Shown: piece after piece, positions 25,435 through 34,868 of the stretch
How positions within the stretch are numbered: position 1 is the first letter of the stretch
Layout of the letters: every line of letters starts with the position of its first letter
NCBI RefSeq assembly: GCF_008635795.1
Contig: NZ_VWRQ01000013.1
Coordinates: 1-64,000, forward strand
Direction: 5' to 3'
Length of the DNA: 64,000 nucleotides
DNA from: Paenibacillus tepidiphilus
GTDB lineage: Bacteria > Bacillota > Bacilli > Paenibacillales > Paenibacillaceae
The notes under the pieces: generated by a model
What the model saw: only the letters and a program-made list of their open reading frames with translations
Databases searched by the model: none
Told to the model about the DNA's origin: nothing
Position numbers and translations under genes: made by a program

Positions 25435-28400
25435 TTAAATCCCGCTGCCCAGCACACCGGCCACCGCCGGTTTGATGGGTAGCCCCGGCTTGAGGGACGT
25501 TTCGCTGCCGCCGCCGACAGCTCCGCTGGCAATCGACATCATCAGCTTGATCCGGTTGGCCTGGTTGACGACACTGACACCGGCGTCATAGTCGATGGCC
25601 GCGATATTTGCGCCGGGGTACAGCTCCTTCAGCCCCTTAATCATTCCCCGGCCGGTAATATGGTTCGGCAGACAGGCGAACGGCTGGATGCAGACGATGT
25701 TATTCACTTCATTATCCAGCAAATCCATCATTTCTGCTGTCAGGAACCAGCCCTCCCCCATCTGGTTGCCTACGGACACGAGCCGGCTCGCCTTCTCGGC
25801 CAGACCGTAAATCGTCTCGCGCCCCTTGGCGAGGCCCGCCTTCTCCAGAGCCACCTTCACCGGCTTGCGGTATATTTCCAGATAGGAAATCAGCATCGGA
25901 TTAATGTACCCGAGCGTTTTGCTCTTGCCGAATTGCTCCGCCTTGTAAATCGGGTTATAGACGCAGTAAAAGATAAAATCAAGGAAGTCCGGCATCACCG
26001 CTTCCCCGCCCTCCGCCTCGATCATCTCAATGATCCGGTTGTTGGCGTCCGGATGGAACTTGATCAGAATCTCGCCGACGATGCCGACGCGCGGCTTCTC
26101 GGCGGTCGTCACCGGCAGACGGCAGAAATCGGCGACAATCTCCCGGATCAGGCGTTTATATTCCCGGAACGAGAAGGTCGACAGGCTGGCCTTGCAGCGC
26201 TCCATCCCCCGGCGGTAGATCACTTCTGCGCTGCCCGGAATCACCTCGTATGGCCGGAAGTGATTGATCAGCCGCATCATCAGATCCCCGTAGCAGGCGG
26301 CAGCAATGAGCCTGTTGGCCAGCTTCAGATTGATCTTGAAGCCCGGCTGGGACTCCAGCCCCGATACGTTCAGCGAGATGACCGGGATCTGGCCGAGGCC
26401 GCAGTCCTTCAGCGCCTTGCGCAGTAGCGAGATGTAGTTGGTTGCCCGGCAGCCGCCGCCTGTCTGCGACATGATCACCGCTGTACGGTCAGGATCATAG
26501 CCGCCGTTCTTAAGCGCGGACAGAATCTGCCCGATGGTGACAATCGCCGGATAACAGGCATCGTTGTTGACATAGCGCAAACCTTCCTCGGTCTCCTGCG
26601 GACCGGTCGTTTCCAGTACCTTCAGCCGGTAGCCGGCGTCACGGAAGACCCGCTCGAAGAGCTCGAAATGCACCGGCGACATTTGCGGCGCCAGTATCGT
26701 GTAAGTCTCCTTCATCTCCTTGGTAAACGGTACAATCGGCTGATTCCTGTACAGCAGCTGCGGCTGCACATCGCTCTTCTCGCGTTCGCGCATGGCCGCC
26801 TGGAGGGAACGCAGGCGGATACGGGCCGCTCCCAGGTTACTGATCTCGTCGATCTTGATCAGCGTATACACCTTGTTATGGCTCTCCATGATCTCCTGCA
26901 CCGCATCGCAGGTAATGGCGTCGATGCCGCAGCCGAACGAGGTAAGCTGCACCAGTTCCAGATCGTTCCGGCCTGCGGCAAGGCGGGCCGCCCGGTACAT
27001 CCGCGCATGGTAGGTCCACTGGTTCACCACCGACGTATCGCCTTCGCTGCGGTCCAGATGGCAGACCGCATCCTCGGTCAGCACCGCCAGGCCCATACCG
27101 GTGATCATGTCGGCGATGCCGTGGTTGATCTCCGGATCGGCATGATAAGGATGTCCGCAGAGCAGAATGCCCTTGGTGCCGGTAGCCGTCAGGAAGTCCA
27201 GCGTTTCCTCGCCCTTGTTGCGGAGATCCCTCTTCGCCTGCTCCGCTTCGGCAAGGCCTGCCTGCACCGCTGCAGCAATCTCCTCGCGCGGAATTTCCGT
27301 GAAGCTCCTGCTTAATCCCTTAACCAGCGCGCCGATGTCATCGAAGGTCAGGAACGGACTGACCAGCGGCACCCCGTTCTCCTTCAGGCCGTCCATATTG
27401 TTGCGGATGACTTCGGGATAGGAGGCAACCACCGGGCAATTGAAATGGTTCGTCGCCGCAGTGTCCTCCTTCTTCTCATAGACAATCGCCGGGTAGAAAA
27501 TGAAATCCACCCCTTGGCCGATCAGGCTCTGCACATGCCCATGGGCCATCTTCGCCGGATAGCAAATGGATTCCGAGGGAATGGTGTCCATGCCGCTCTC
27601 AAACAGCTTCTTGCTGGATTTGGGCGACAGGACAGTCCGGTAGCCCAGTGCGGTGAAGAAGGTATGCCAGAACGGATAGTTCTCGAACATGTTCATTGTC
27701 CGCGGAATGCCGACGGTACCCCGCACCGCCTGTTCCTGCGCCAAGCCTTCATAATCGAAGAACCGTTCATATTTGTATTGCATCAGGTTCGGCAGGTTGT
27801 TCTTCTGCTTCTTGCCGCCCGCGCCGCGTTCACAGCGGTTCCCGGTGACGTGGAAGCTCTTGTCGGGGAAGCGGCTGATCGTCAGTGCACAGTTGTTGGC
27901 GCACAGGCTGCAGCGTCCCGGGGATACGGAATACTGGAAGGTCTCCAGCTCATCCGGACCAAGGATCGTGCTGAAGCCGTGCTCACCCGCATTCTCCCGG
28001 GCAATCAGCGCACAGCCGTAGGCACCCATCACACCGGCGATATCCGGCCGCACCACCGTTCTGCCGGTCAGCAGCTCGAAGGCGCGCAGTACCGCTTCAT
28101 TGTAGAAGGTTCCGCCCTGCACAATAATATTTCGCCCCAGATCCTCGGGATTGCGGATCTTGATGACCTTCTGCAGCGCATTCTTGATGACAGAATAGGC
28201 CAGCCCGGCCGAGAGATCGGCCAGCGATGCCCCTTCCTTCTGCACCTGCTTCACCTTGGAATTCATAAATACGGTACAGCGCGAGCCGAGGTTCACCGGC
28301 TTCGCCGATGCCAGCGCTTCCTTCGCAAAGTCTGCGATAGGCAGCTCCAGTGCAGAGGCGAAGCTCTCCAGGAACGACCCGCAGCCCGCCGAGCAGGCTT

Positions 28401-29724
28401 CATTCAGCATCAGGCTGTCGATGGCCCCGCCGCGGATCTTGATGCATTTCATATCCTGGCCGCCGATATCAAGGATGAAATCGACTTCCGGCATGAATTT
28501 GGAAGCCGCCTTGTAGTGGGCGACCGTCTCCACCTCGCCGCCGTCGGTCCGCAGACCCGCCTTGACCAGGCCTTCGCCGTAACCGGTCGCGTAAGCCCCC
28601 GCTATGTAGCACCCTTCAGGCAGAAGGCGGTAAATCTCTTTCAGCGCATCCGTCACGGATTGCAGCGGGTTGCCTTTATTGCTGCCGTAGAAGGTGTAGA
28701 GAATCTCATCGTCCTTGCCGGTGACGACCAGCTTCGTGGTCGTCGAGCCGGCATCGATGCCAAGGTACACCGGGCCCCGGTAGTCCGCCAGCTCAGCACG
28801 TGCAGCCGCAGCCTGGCCATGACGCGCTCTGAACGCCGCCAGGTCCTCCGGCGCGGCAAAGAGCGGCGGCAGCTCGGCGTCCTCGGCCCGGTCGGCGCTG
28901 AAATCAACGGCGGCCAGCCGGTCGATCCAGAGCGCAAGCGGCAGCGCCAGCGGGTCCTTCTGCGACAGTGCCGAGCCGATGGCCACAAAATATTGCGAGC
29001 GGTCCGGGAACAGCACCTCTTCTTCCTTCAGCCCCAGCGTCTCTGCGAACCGCTGCCGGAGTGCAGGCAGAAAGGTCAGCGGGCCGCCGAGAAAGGCGAC
29101 CCGGCCGCGGATCGGCCGGCCGCAGGCCAGACCGCTGATCGTCTGGTTGACGATGCTCTGGAAGATCGAGGCGGCGACATCCTCGCGGCGCGCCCCCTCG
29201 TTGAGCAGCGGCTGTACATCGCTCTTGGCGAATACGCCGCAGCGCGAGGCAATGGGATAGATGCGCTCATGCTTCTCGGCCAGCGTGTTCAGCCCGCCCG
29301 GGTCCGTCTGGAGCAGCGCCGCCATCTGGTCGATGAACGCACCCGTGCCACCCGCGCAGGCCGTGTTCATCCGCTGCTCGATGCCGCCGCTGAGGTAGAT
29401 GATTTTGGCGTCCTCTCCGCCCAGCTCAATCGCCGTATCGCAGCCCGGAATGAGCTCGCTGATCGCCTTGGTACAGGCAATTACCTCCTGAACAAAAGGA
29501 ACTCCTCCAAGCTTGGACAGAGACAAGCCGGAGGAACCGCTTACAGTAAGTGCTGCCTCCCGATCCCGGAACCTGCCGCGCACATCCGACAGAAGGGAAA
29601 GGGCTGCTTTTTTTATATCGCTATAATGTCTGACATAGTCCTGATAGAGAATAGCATCTTGTTCCATAACCACTAGTTTGGCTGTAGTTGATCCGACGTC
29701 GAGTCCGATGCGCAGAATTGTCAT
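25435..29724 (-). CDS. Giant 2-hydroxyacyl-CoA dehydratase activase-related fusion protein
   Basis: 1429 aa. Two ASKHA ATPase units are in tandem: the first (about 3-265) with LDVGSTTAK, the cluster cysteine in TACAGGTGAF and SRCGVFAKSDV; the second (about 318-580) with GIDAGSTTTKLV, ACSAGCGSF and SRCTVFMNSKV. A cysteine cluster CSLCANNC (about 610), a DUF2229-like region and a C-terminal HgdB-like half with many cysteines follow. In known pathways such activases use ATP and a bridged 4Fe-4S cluster to send an electron to a dehydratase. No separate dehydratase lies nearby, so the C-terminal half may be its own partner. Oxygen-sensitive or anaerobic function is inferred. Confidence 0.85.
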   Translation of the reverse strand: MTILRIGLDVGSTTAKLVVMEQDAILYQDYVRHYSDIKKAALSLLSDVRGRFRDREAALTVSGSSGLSLSKLGGVPFVQEVIACTKAISELIPGCDTAIELGGEDAKIIYLSGGIEQRMNTACAGGTGAFIDQMAALLQTDPGGLNTLAEKHERIYPIASRCGVFAKSDVQPLLNEGARREDVAASIFQSIVNQTISGLACGRPIRGRVAFLGGPLTFLPALRQRFAETLGLKEEEVLFPDRSQYFVAIGSALSQKDPLALPLALWIDRLAAVDFSADRAEDAELPPLFAAPEDLAAFRARHGQAAAARAELADYRGPVYLGIDAGSTTTKLVVTGKDDEILYTFYGSNKGNPLQSVTDALKEIYRLLPEGCYIAGAYATGYGEGLVKAGLRTDGGEVETVAHYKAASKFMPEVDFILDIGGQDMKCIKIRGGAIDSLMLNEACSAGCGSFLESFASALELPIADFAKEALASAKPVNLGSRCTVFMNSKVKQVQKEGASLADLSAGLAYSVIKNALQKVIKIRNPEDLGRNIIVQGGTFYNEAVLRAFELLTGRTVVRPDIAGVMGAYGCALIARENAGEHGFSTILGPDELETFQYSVSPGRCSLCANNCALTISRFPDKSFHVTGNRCERGAGGKKQKNNLPNLMQYKYERFFDYEGLAQEQAVRGTVGIPRTMNMFENYPFWHTFFTALGYRTVLSPKSSKKLFESGMDTIPSESICYPAKMAHGHVQSLIGQGVDFIFYPAIVYEKKEDTAATNHFNCPVVASYPEVIRNNMDGLKENGVPLVSPFLTFDDIGALVKGLSRSFTEIPREEIAAAVQAGLAEAEQAKRDLRNKGEETLDFLTATGTKGILLCGHPYHADPEINHGIADMITGMGLAVLTEDAVCHLDRSEGDTSVVNQWTYHARMYRAARLAAGRNDLELVQLTSFGCGIDAITCDAVQEIMESHNKVYTLIKIDEISNLGAARIRLRSLQAAMREREKSDVQPQLLYRNQPIVPFTKEMKETYTILAPQMSPVHFELFERVFRDAGYRLKVLETTGPQETEEGLRYVNNDACYPAIVTIGQILSALKNGGYDPDRTAVIMSQTGGGCRATNYISLLRKALKDCGLGQIPVISLNVSGLESQPGFKINLKLANRLIAAACYGDLMMRLINHFRPYEVIPGSAEVIYRRGMERCKASLSTFSFREYKRLIREIVADFCRLPVTTAEKPRVGIVGEILIKFHPDANNRIIEMIEAEGGEAVMPDFLDFIFYCVYNPIYKAEQFGKSKTLGYINPMLISYLEIYRKPVKVALEKAGLAKGRETIYGLAEKASRLVSVGNQMGEGWFLTAEMMDLLDNEVNNIVCIQPFACLPNHITGRGMIKGLKELYPGANIAAIDYDAGVSVVNQANRIKLMMSIASGAVGGGSETSLKPGLPIKPAVAGVLGSGI

Positions 29725-29842
29725 GCCATCACCATGCCTTGCTCAAAATTTAAAGTAATATGAGGCAACTATATCATGACGACGCCGGATAGAGGCTGTT
29801 AAAAATGTAACAGACAGATGCTTTTGCTCCGCATCATACTGT

Positions 29843-30307
29843 CTATTTCACGATTTCTCCCAAGACAGCGTCCACATGGCCTTTAACACGGATTTTGCGC
29901 CATGCTGCGGCCAGCTTCCCCTCTTCGTCAATCAGAAAAGTGGAGCGGACGATACCCATGAATTCACGGCCGTACAATTTCTTCAGCTGCCATACGCCGA
30001 ACAGCTCGCTCACGGTATGATTCTCATCGGACAGCAGCGGGAAGGGCAGACTGTGCTTGGCGGCAAACTTAACCTGCAGCTCCGGACTGTCGGGGCTAAT
30101 GCCGAAGACGACCGCATCTTTGGCGGCAATCGTATCATGGGCGTCGCGGAATTCGCAGGCTTCCTGGGTACAGGCAGGGGTCATGCTTTTCGGATAAAAA
30201 TAGAGCAGCACCTTACGCCCGCGGTATTCACTCAGGGTAATCTCTCCGCCTGCAGCGGCACGCAGCGTAAAATCAGGTACAGACTGCCCGATCTGAATCT
30301 GGCTCAT
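29843..30307 (-). CDS. bcp: Thioredoxin-dependent peroxiredoxin (PrxQ/Bcp)
   Basis: 154 aa, full length for the PrxQ family. The peroxidatic Cys46 lies in SMTPACTQEACEF and the resolving Cys51 is five residues later, the usual PrxQ spacing. It reduces hydroperoxides in the cytosol. The start is the ATG at 30307 with AGGAGAG upstream; 13 earlier in-frame codons are unlikely. It is divergent from the LCP gene. Confidence 0.95.
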   Translation of the reverse strand: MSQIQIGQSVPDFTLRAAAGGEITLSEYRGRKVLLYFYPKSMTPACTQEACEFRDAHDTIAAKDAVVFGISPDSPELQVKFAAKHSLPFPLLSDENHTVSELFGVWQLKKLYGREFMGIVRSTFLIDEEGKLAAAWRKIRVKGHVDAVLGEIVK

Positions 30308-30375
30308 GGTAAGTTCTCTCCTATAAAAGGTGGATTTGCGGAACAAGCTAAATTTTTTGGCGAAATATTCCGAAA

Positions 30376-30404
30376 TTGCTTGTATTCCTAAAAGAAATTA
30401 TAAT
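30376..30404 (+). promoter_or_regulatory. Promoter of the LCP gene
   Basis: TTGCTT (30376-30381) and TATAAT (30399-30404) with a 17-bp spacer, 33 bp upstream of the start codon. Confidence 0.7.
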
Positions 30405-30436
30405 GAAGAGAATGTGAAAGCGAAAGGACGAACGAA

Positions 30437-31489
30437 ATGCCACCAAGAAAGAAACGACACGCGAAAGCCGGCAAATCGAAGAAGAAGCCGCTGCTTTGGA
30501 CCTTGGCCATCATCCTCCTCCTGATTATCGGCGGGGTGGCATACTATTTTGCCGCAATTTACAATCAGCTTGACGACTTGCAGAAGAGCGGCGAGGATTC
30601 ACCTTTTGCCAATATTCCAAGCGCTGCAGTACCCGCCTCCGAGCCCCCGAAATGGGAAGGCACCGAACCGGTCAACATCCTGCTGATGGGCGTCGATGCC
30701 CGGGGCGTGAAGGAAGGCGAAGTGCCGCGCTCAGATACGATGCTCGTTGCCGCGCTTGACCCCGTGAAGAAGAAGTTCTATGTATTCTCCATTCTCCGCG
30801 ACACTTATGTGGATATCCCGGAGTACGGCAAGGAACGGATTAACACGGCAATTACGCACGGTCCGAATACGGCGATGCAGACGGTCAGCGACCTGCTCGG
30901 CATTCCGATTCAATATTATGTCTACACGGATTTCCAGGGCTTCATCAAGCTTGTGGATGCTGTAGGCGGTGTCGATTATGAAGTCGAAAAGGATATGGTC
31001 TACAAGACCAAGGCCGACGGTCCCGAGTATGATATTGATCTGAAGAAGGGCTTCCAGCATCTCGACGGCAACCAGGCGCTGCAATACGTGCGGTTCCGCC
31101 ATGATGCTACTTCAGACTTCACCCGTACCGAACGCCAGCGCGGCTTCCTGAAGGCCGTTGCCGACAAGGTCATCAGCACAACCTCGCTGCTCAAGCTGCC
31201 GGATATCCTGTCGCAGGTAGTGCCGTTTGTTGACACCAATCTGTCGGTTAATGATATGGTCAAGCTTGCTTCCGTCGGCTATGACAGCTCGATGGGCGGC
31301 AGCGAGCAGATTCCGCCGATGAGCCTGCTGACCGAAGAGACGACCCGCGGCGGTTCCGCCGTTATCGGCTTCAAGAGCGAAGAGGCGCTGCAGGAATTTG
31401 TACAAGAAACGATGACCGAGCCTGAGCCGACGCCTTCTCCGGAAGCATCACCGGGCAGCAGTCCGTCTGCCTCGGCAGGAACCGAGTAA
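30437..31489 (+). CDS. LytR-CpsA-Psr (LCP) family cell-wall glycopolymer ligase
   Basis: 350 aa with a basic cytoplasmic N-terminus, one membrane helix (about 18-40) and an LCP domain (about 75-280). Motifs: LLMGVDARG, RSDTMLVAALDP, SILRDTYVDIP, the arginines in YVRFRHDATSDFTRTERQR, and LVDAVGGVDYEV. LCP enzymes move teichoic-acid-type polymers from undecaprenyl pyrophosphate to peptidoglycan outside the membrane. The C-terminal 25 residues are a Pro/Ser/Glu-rich tail. The start has AAAGGACG upstream. Confidence 0.93.
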   Translation: MPPRKKRHAKAGKSKKKPLLWTLAIILLLIIGGVAYYFAAIYNQLDDLQKSGEDSPFANIPSAAVPASEPPKWEGTEPVNILLMGVDARGVKEGEVPRSDTMLVAALDPVKKKFYVFSILRDTYVDIPEYGKERINTAITHGPNTAMQTVSDLLGIPIQYYVYTDFQGFIKLVDAVGGVDYEVEKDMVYKTKADGPEYDIDLKKGFQHLDGNQALQYVRFRHDATSDFTRTERQRGFLKAVADKVISTTSLLKLPDILSQVVPFVDTNLSVNDMVKLASVGYDSSMGGSEQIPPMSLLTEETTRGGSAVIGFKSEEALQEFVQETMTEPEPTPSPEASPGSSPSASAGTE

Positions 31490-31514
31490 ATAATATTCAG
31501 CCGGGCATGATGGA

Positions 31515-31549
31515 CGGGCGAACAGCGGGATGGACCGCGGTTCGCCCGT
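31515..31549 (+). terminator. Hairpin terminator after the LCP gene
   Basis: CGGGCGAAC(a)GCGG / CCGC(g)GTTCGCCCG with a short T/C-rich tail, 25 bp after the LCP stop and before hemL. The U tract is weak, so some read-through into hemL is possible. Confidence 0.6.
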
Positions 31550-31588
31550 TCCCTTGCGCCGCGGCTACTTTAGAGAGGATGATACATA

Positions 31589-32905
31589 ATGAATCGCAGC
31601 ACATCTGAGCAGTTATACCAGGAGGCCCTTCAGCATATCGTCGGCGGAGTCAACAGTCCTTCCCGCTCCTTCAAGGCCGTCGGCGGCGGAGCGCCTGTCT
31701 TCATGAAACGTGCGGCCGGCGCGAGGTTCTGGGACGAGGACGGCAATGAATACATTGATTATCTCGCAGCCTACGGGCCGATTATTACCGGACATGCCCA
31801 TCCGCATATTACGGCGGCAATTACCGAGGCTGCCGGGAATGGCGTGTTGTATGGCACGCCGACACAGCTGGAGATCAAGCTGGCCAAGCTGCTGAAGGAA
31901 GCCATTCCCTCCATGGACAAGGTCCGCTTCGTCAACTCCGGCACGGAAGCCGTCATGACCACGATCCGCGTCGCCCGTGCGTATACCGGGCGCAGCAAGA
32001 TCATCAAGTTCGCCGGCTGCTACCACGGCCACTCCGACCTTGTGCTCGTAGCGGCCGGCTCCGGCCCGTCCACCCTGGGCATTCCCGACAGCGCCGGCGT
32101 TCCCGGCAGCATCGCCCAGGAAGTCATTACGGTGCCGTACAATGACCTGGACGGGCTGCGCGAAGCACTGGCAACCTGGGGCGAAGATGTCGCCGCCGTC
32201 ATGGTTGAGCCAATTGTCGGCAACTTCGGCATGGTGATGCCGCAGCCGGGCTTCCTGGAGGGCCTGTGCCAGCTCACGCACGACAACGGCTCCCTCGTCA
32301 TCTATGACGAGGTGATCACCGCTTTCCGCTTCCACTACGGCTCTACGCAGACCTATGCCGGGCTCGACAATCACGAGGCCATCGTGCCCGACTTGACCGC
32401 CCTCGGCAAGATCATCGGCGGCGGCCTGCCCATCGGCGCCTACGGCGGCCGCAAGGAGATCATGGAGAAGGTAGCGCCGCTCGGCCCGGCTTATCAGGCG
32501 GGCACCATGGCCGGCAATCCGGCCTCCATCTCGGCGGGCATCGCCTGCCTGGAGGTGCTGCGCGGAGAAGGCGTGTACGAAGAGATGGAGCGGCTCGCCA
32601 TCCGGCTGACGGAAGGGCTGCAGGCCGCAGCCGATGCCCATGGCATCCCGCTGACGATCAACCGCATCCGCGGCGCGTTCTCGACCCACTTCTGCCAGCA
32701 TCCGGTGACCAACTATGATGAAGCGCAGGATACGGACGGCGAGCTGTTCGCCAGCTTCTTCCGCCACATGCTGGACCGCGGCATCAATCTGGCCCCGTCC
32801 AAATATGAGGCGTGGTTCCTGACCACGGCACATACCGATGCCGACATCGACGCCACGCTGGAGGCGGCGGAAGCCTCCTTCCGCGCCATGGCCGCGGAGA
32901 GATAA
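31589..32905 (+). CDS. hemL: Glutamate-1-semialdehyde 2,1-aminomutase
   Basis: 438 aa, full length. A PLP fold type I aminotransferase with VGGVNSPSRSFKAVGG, GSGPSTLG, IYDEVITAFR and the PLP lysine in ALGKIIGGGLPIGAYGG. It makes 5-aminolevulinate for tetrapyrroles. The gene stands alone, away from other hem genes. It could therefore be the second GSA aminotransferase paralogue (gsaB type) that Bacillales often carry; sequence alone does not decide this. The ATG has AGAGAGG upstream, and a strong terminator follows. Confidence 0.92.
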   Translation: MNRSTSEQLYQEALQHIVGGVNSPSRSFKAVGGGAPVFMKRAAGARFWDEDGNEYIDYLAAYGPIITGHAHPHITAAITEAAGNGVLYGTPTQLEIKLAKLLKEAIPSMDKVRFVNSGTEAVMTTIRVARAYTGRSKIIKFAGCYHGHSDLVLVAAGSGPSTLGIPDSAGVPGSIAQEVITVPYNDLDGLREALATWGEDVAAVMVEPIVGNFGMVMPQPGFLEGLCQLTHDNGSLVIYDEVITAFRFHYGSTQTYAGLDNHEAIVPDLTALGKIIGGGLPIGAYGGRKEIMEKVAPLGPAYQAGTMAGNPASISAGIACLEVLRGEGVYEEMERLAIRLTEGLQAAADAHGIPLTINRIRGAFSTHFCQHPVTNYDEAQDTDGELFASFFRHMLDRGINLAPSKYEAWFLTTAHTDADIDATLEAAEASFRAMAAER

Positions 32906-32925
32906 ATATTCCTTGAATAGTCCGG

Positions 32926-32957
32926 CCCGCCGCAGTGATTGCGGCGGGCTGTTTTTT
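32926..32957 (+). terminator. Terminator of hemL
   Basis: CCCGCCGC, a 7-nt loop, GCGGCGGG and then six Ts, 20 bp after the stop. Confidence 0.93.
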
Positions 32958-33074
32958 GTGGCTGATGCAGCTTTCGCTTTCTTGCCCCCAGTCTGCTGAG
33001 CATATTTTGAGATAATATTCCAAATCAGGTATGCTGGAGAGAGGATACAAGCCAAGGCGAAGGAGGATGTTCAC

Positions 33075-33683
33075 ATGTGGACAACAGTCAGAGGGGAATC
33101 CGGCGGCTACAATGATGAGGTCAAAGCGGTGGATGAACAAATCCTGCAGCTGATTATGCAGCGCAGAGAGCTTACGGCCGGCCGGCATTTTTTTCCGAAG
33201 CAGGAGATCATCGAGGAGTGGGCCGAGCATTACGGAATGGATGCGGAGCAAATCACGCATAGCTTCGGAGGAATTGTCGCCGCTTTGCCCAGAATCCGGA
33301 TCAGAGAGGACAACGGTCCGTTGCAGGGCGTACTGCCTATTATGAAGATTGCGGTAGAGTCCGACGTAGAGTATGCCATTACCCATGCGATGCAGTACAG
33401 TGAATTCAGTATTGTGTCGGTGCAGTTCACTTACCTAAAGGCGAGCGAGAAAGAGGTGAGCCTAAGCCCCGCTCTGAGCCTGGTCGTAGAGGGAGGCACC
33501 GGGTATGAGGTCCAGCATTATGGCGGTCACAGCGGCGGACCCAAGGCTCAGCTGCAGTTTGCGGTATCGCCTCCGCTCCCATCCGATCTTCAGGACATTT
33601 GTTTCTCGCTGGTTCCCGGCGGACTGACGTTCATGCAGCGCTACACGGAGATTAAATTGAATCAACAGGTGGATTTCGAATAA
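33075..33683 (+). CDS. Hypothetical protein with a chorismate-mutase-like N-terminal helix
   Basis: 202 aa, cytosolic, family not recognised. Residues about 16-37 (VDEQILQLIMQRRELTAG) resemble the first helix of AroQ-type chorismate mutases, but the rest is beta-rich and lacks the other catalytic segments, so mutase activity is not claimed. A good AAGGAGG site precedes the ATG. Gene composition matches neighbours. Confidence 0.75.
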   Translation: MWTTVRGESGGYNDEVKAVDEQILQLIMQRRELTAGRHFFPKQEIIEEWAEHYGMDAEQITHSFGGIVAALPRIRIREDNGPLQGVLPIMKIAVESDVEYAITHAMQYSEFSIVSVQFTYLKASEKEVSLSPALSLVVEGGTGYEVQHYGGHSGGPKAQLQFAVSPPLPSDLQDICFSLVPGGLTFMQRYTEIKLNQQVDFE

Positions 33684-33883
33684 GCAGCGGTCAGCTCGGG
33701 CGGTCAGTTCGGCCGGTTCGCTGGTTCAGCTTCCGAAGTGGATTTCCGCCAACTCATTCGGGCAAATATTATGTATACTTTAAAGTTCATCCCGTCTCAC
33801 GGGTAAGGCATGGCTTGGGGGTCCTGTTCGAATTATTTGTATACAATGGCGGATACCCTCGCGGGGCAGACTATAGTCGGAGT

Positions 33884-34220
33884 TGTGGTCGGTTTTTCGA
33901 CTACAATCGGTCCGTTTACCTCCACGGAAGCCCATTGTGGTCGGTTTTTCGACTACATTTGCTTCGTTTACCTCCACGGAAGCCCATTGTGGTCAGTTTT
34001 TCGACTACATTTGCTTCGTTTACCTTCACAGAAGCCCATTGTGGTCGGTTTTTCGACTACAATTGGTCTGTTTACTTTCACAGAAGCCCAATGTGGTCGG
34101 TTTTTCGAGTACATTGGGTCCGTATACCTTTACGGCAGCTCATTGTGGTCAGTTTTTCGCCTACATTTGCTTCGTTTACCTTCACGGAAGCCCATTGTGT
34201 TCGGTTTTTCGCCTACACTT
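33884..34220. repeat. 52-bp tandem repeat array (about 6.5 copies)
   Basis: Units start with GTGGTCGGTTTTTCGACTAC at 33884, 33936, 33988, 34041, 34093, 34145 and (partial) 34197; one unit is 53 bp. The start of the unit can fold as a 7-bp stem GTGGTCG/CGACTAC with one G-U pair when read on the plus strand. Most units have one or two substitutions. All three forward frames stay open across the array. The rest of 33684-34500 shows no gene I can support. Confidence 0.9.
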
Positions 34221-34567
34221 AGGATTGTCAGCCGGTACTGTGTTGTTGTCGCCCGGCCACGCGTAAATACGCGATACAGGGTACGAACCGCGCTCCCTCT
34301 GCGAATCGAAGTTACATCTACAGCATTCAGGTACTGACGTGACGATGAGATACCGGATAACATTACAGGCCAACCATTTCAAGTACGTCTCGTACCTTTC
34401 AACGACCCACACGGAAAAGTGTGCGTAATTCACTACCAGTTCTGAGCGCGATTTCAATTTTGCGCCCGTCTCCCTGCTCGTCCTATTTACCTTATCACCG
34501 TATTCACCGTACTTGCCCTGTTTACCCTATTTGCCCTGTTCGCCCATGCAGTACTTCAAACGCAAAC

Positions 34568-34612
34568 AACCGCCCCGGTCGATTTATGACCAGGGCGGTT
34601 TCAGTTTCATTT
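34568..34612 (+). terminator. Terminator-like hairpin in the repeat region
   Basis: AACCGCCC(c)GGTC / GACC(a)GGGCGGTT is followed by a T-rich run on the plus strand. The transcript it would end is unclear, since no convincing gene lies just upstream. Confidence 0.55.
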
Positions 34613-34695
34613 TGCAATAGCAGCTCCCACACATTAGTCCCTGTGCGTAATTCCTGCGTCCTTCCCCACGCAGCCGGCAGCAAGACCAATAAATA

Positions 34696-34868
34696 CACTG
34701 TCCTATCTGCACGTATCCACGGTACTTTCAGCACGTATTCTACACTGTCCTATCGGCACGTATCCACTATCCTATCTGCACGTATCCACTGTACTATCGC
34801 CACGTATCCTACACTACACCGTCCTATCGGCACGTAACCTAAACTGCACTGTACTATCGGCACGCAAC
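34696..34868. repeat. Degenerate 22-30-bp tandem repeats before def
   Basis: About seven degenerate units of the type CACTGTCCTATCGGCACGTA run directly up to the stop codon of def. Shorter pyrimidine-rich repeats (CCTATTTACC-like) occur at about 34480-34545. No coding signal is seen. Confidence 0.75.

Noticed and set aside
27445..29676. 743-aa plus-strand open frame over the activase gene
   Set aside because: Codon composition is that of an antisense shadow; the minus-strand protein has clear motifs.
31613..33055. 480-aa minus-strand open frame over hemL
   Set aside because: Antisense shadow of a GC-rich conserved gene; Arg/His-rich without any recognisable domain.
33884..34220. CRISPR array
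   Set aside because: The units are contiguous 52-bp tandem copies without unique spacers, and no cas gene is present.
33810..34337. Three overlapping plus-strand open frames in the 52-bp array
   Set aside because: All three frames are open because of the repeat; no ribosome site, no domain and a different phase in each unit.
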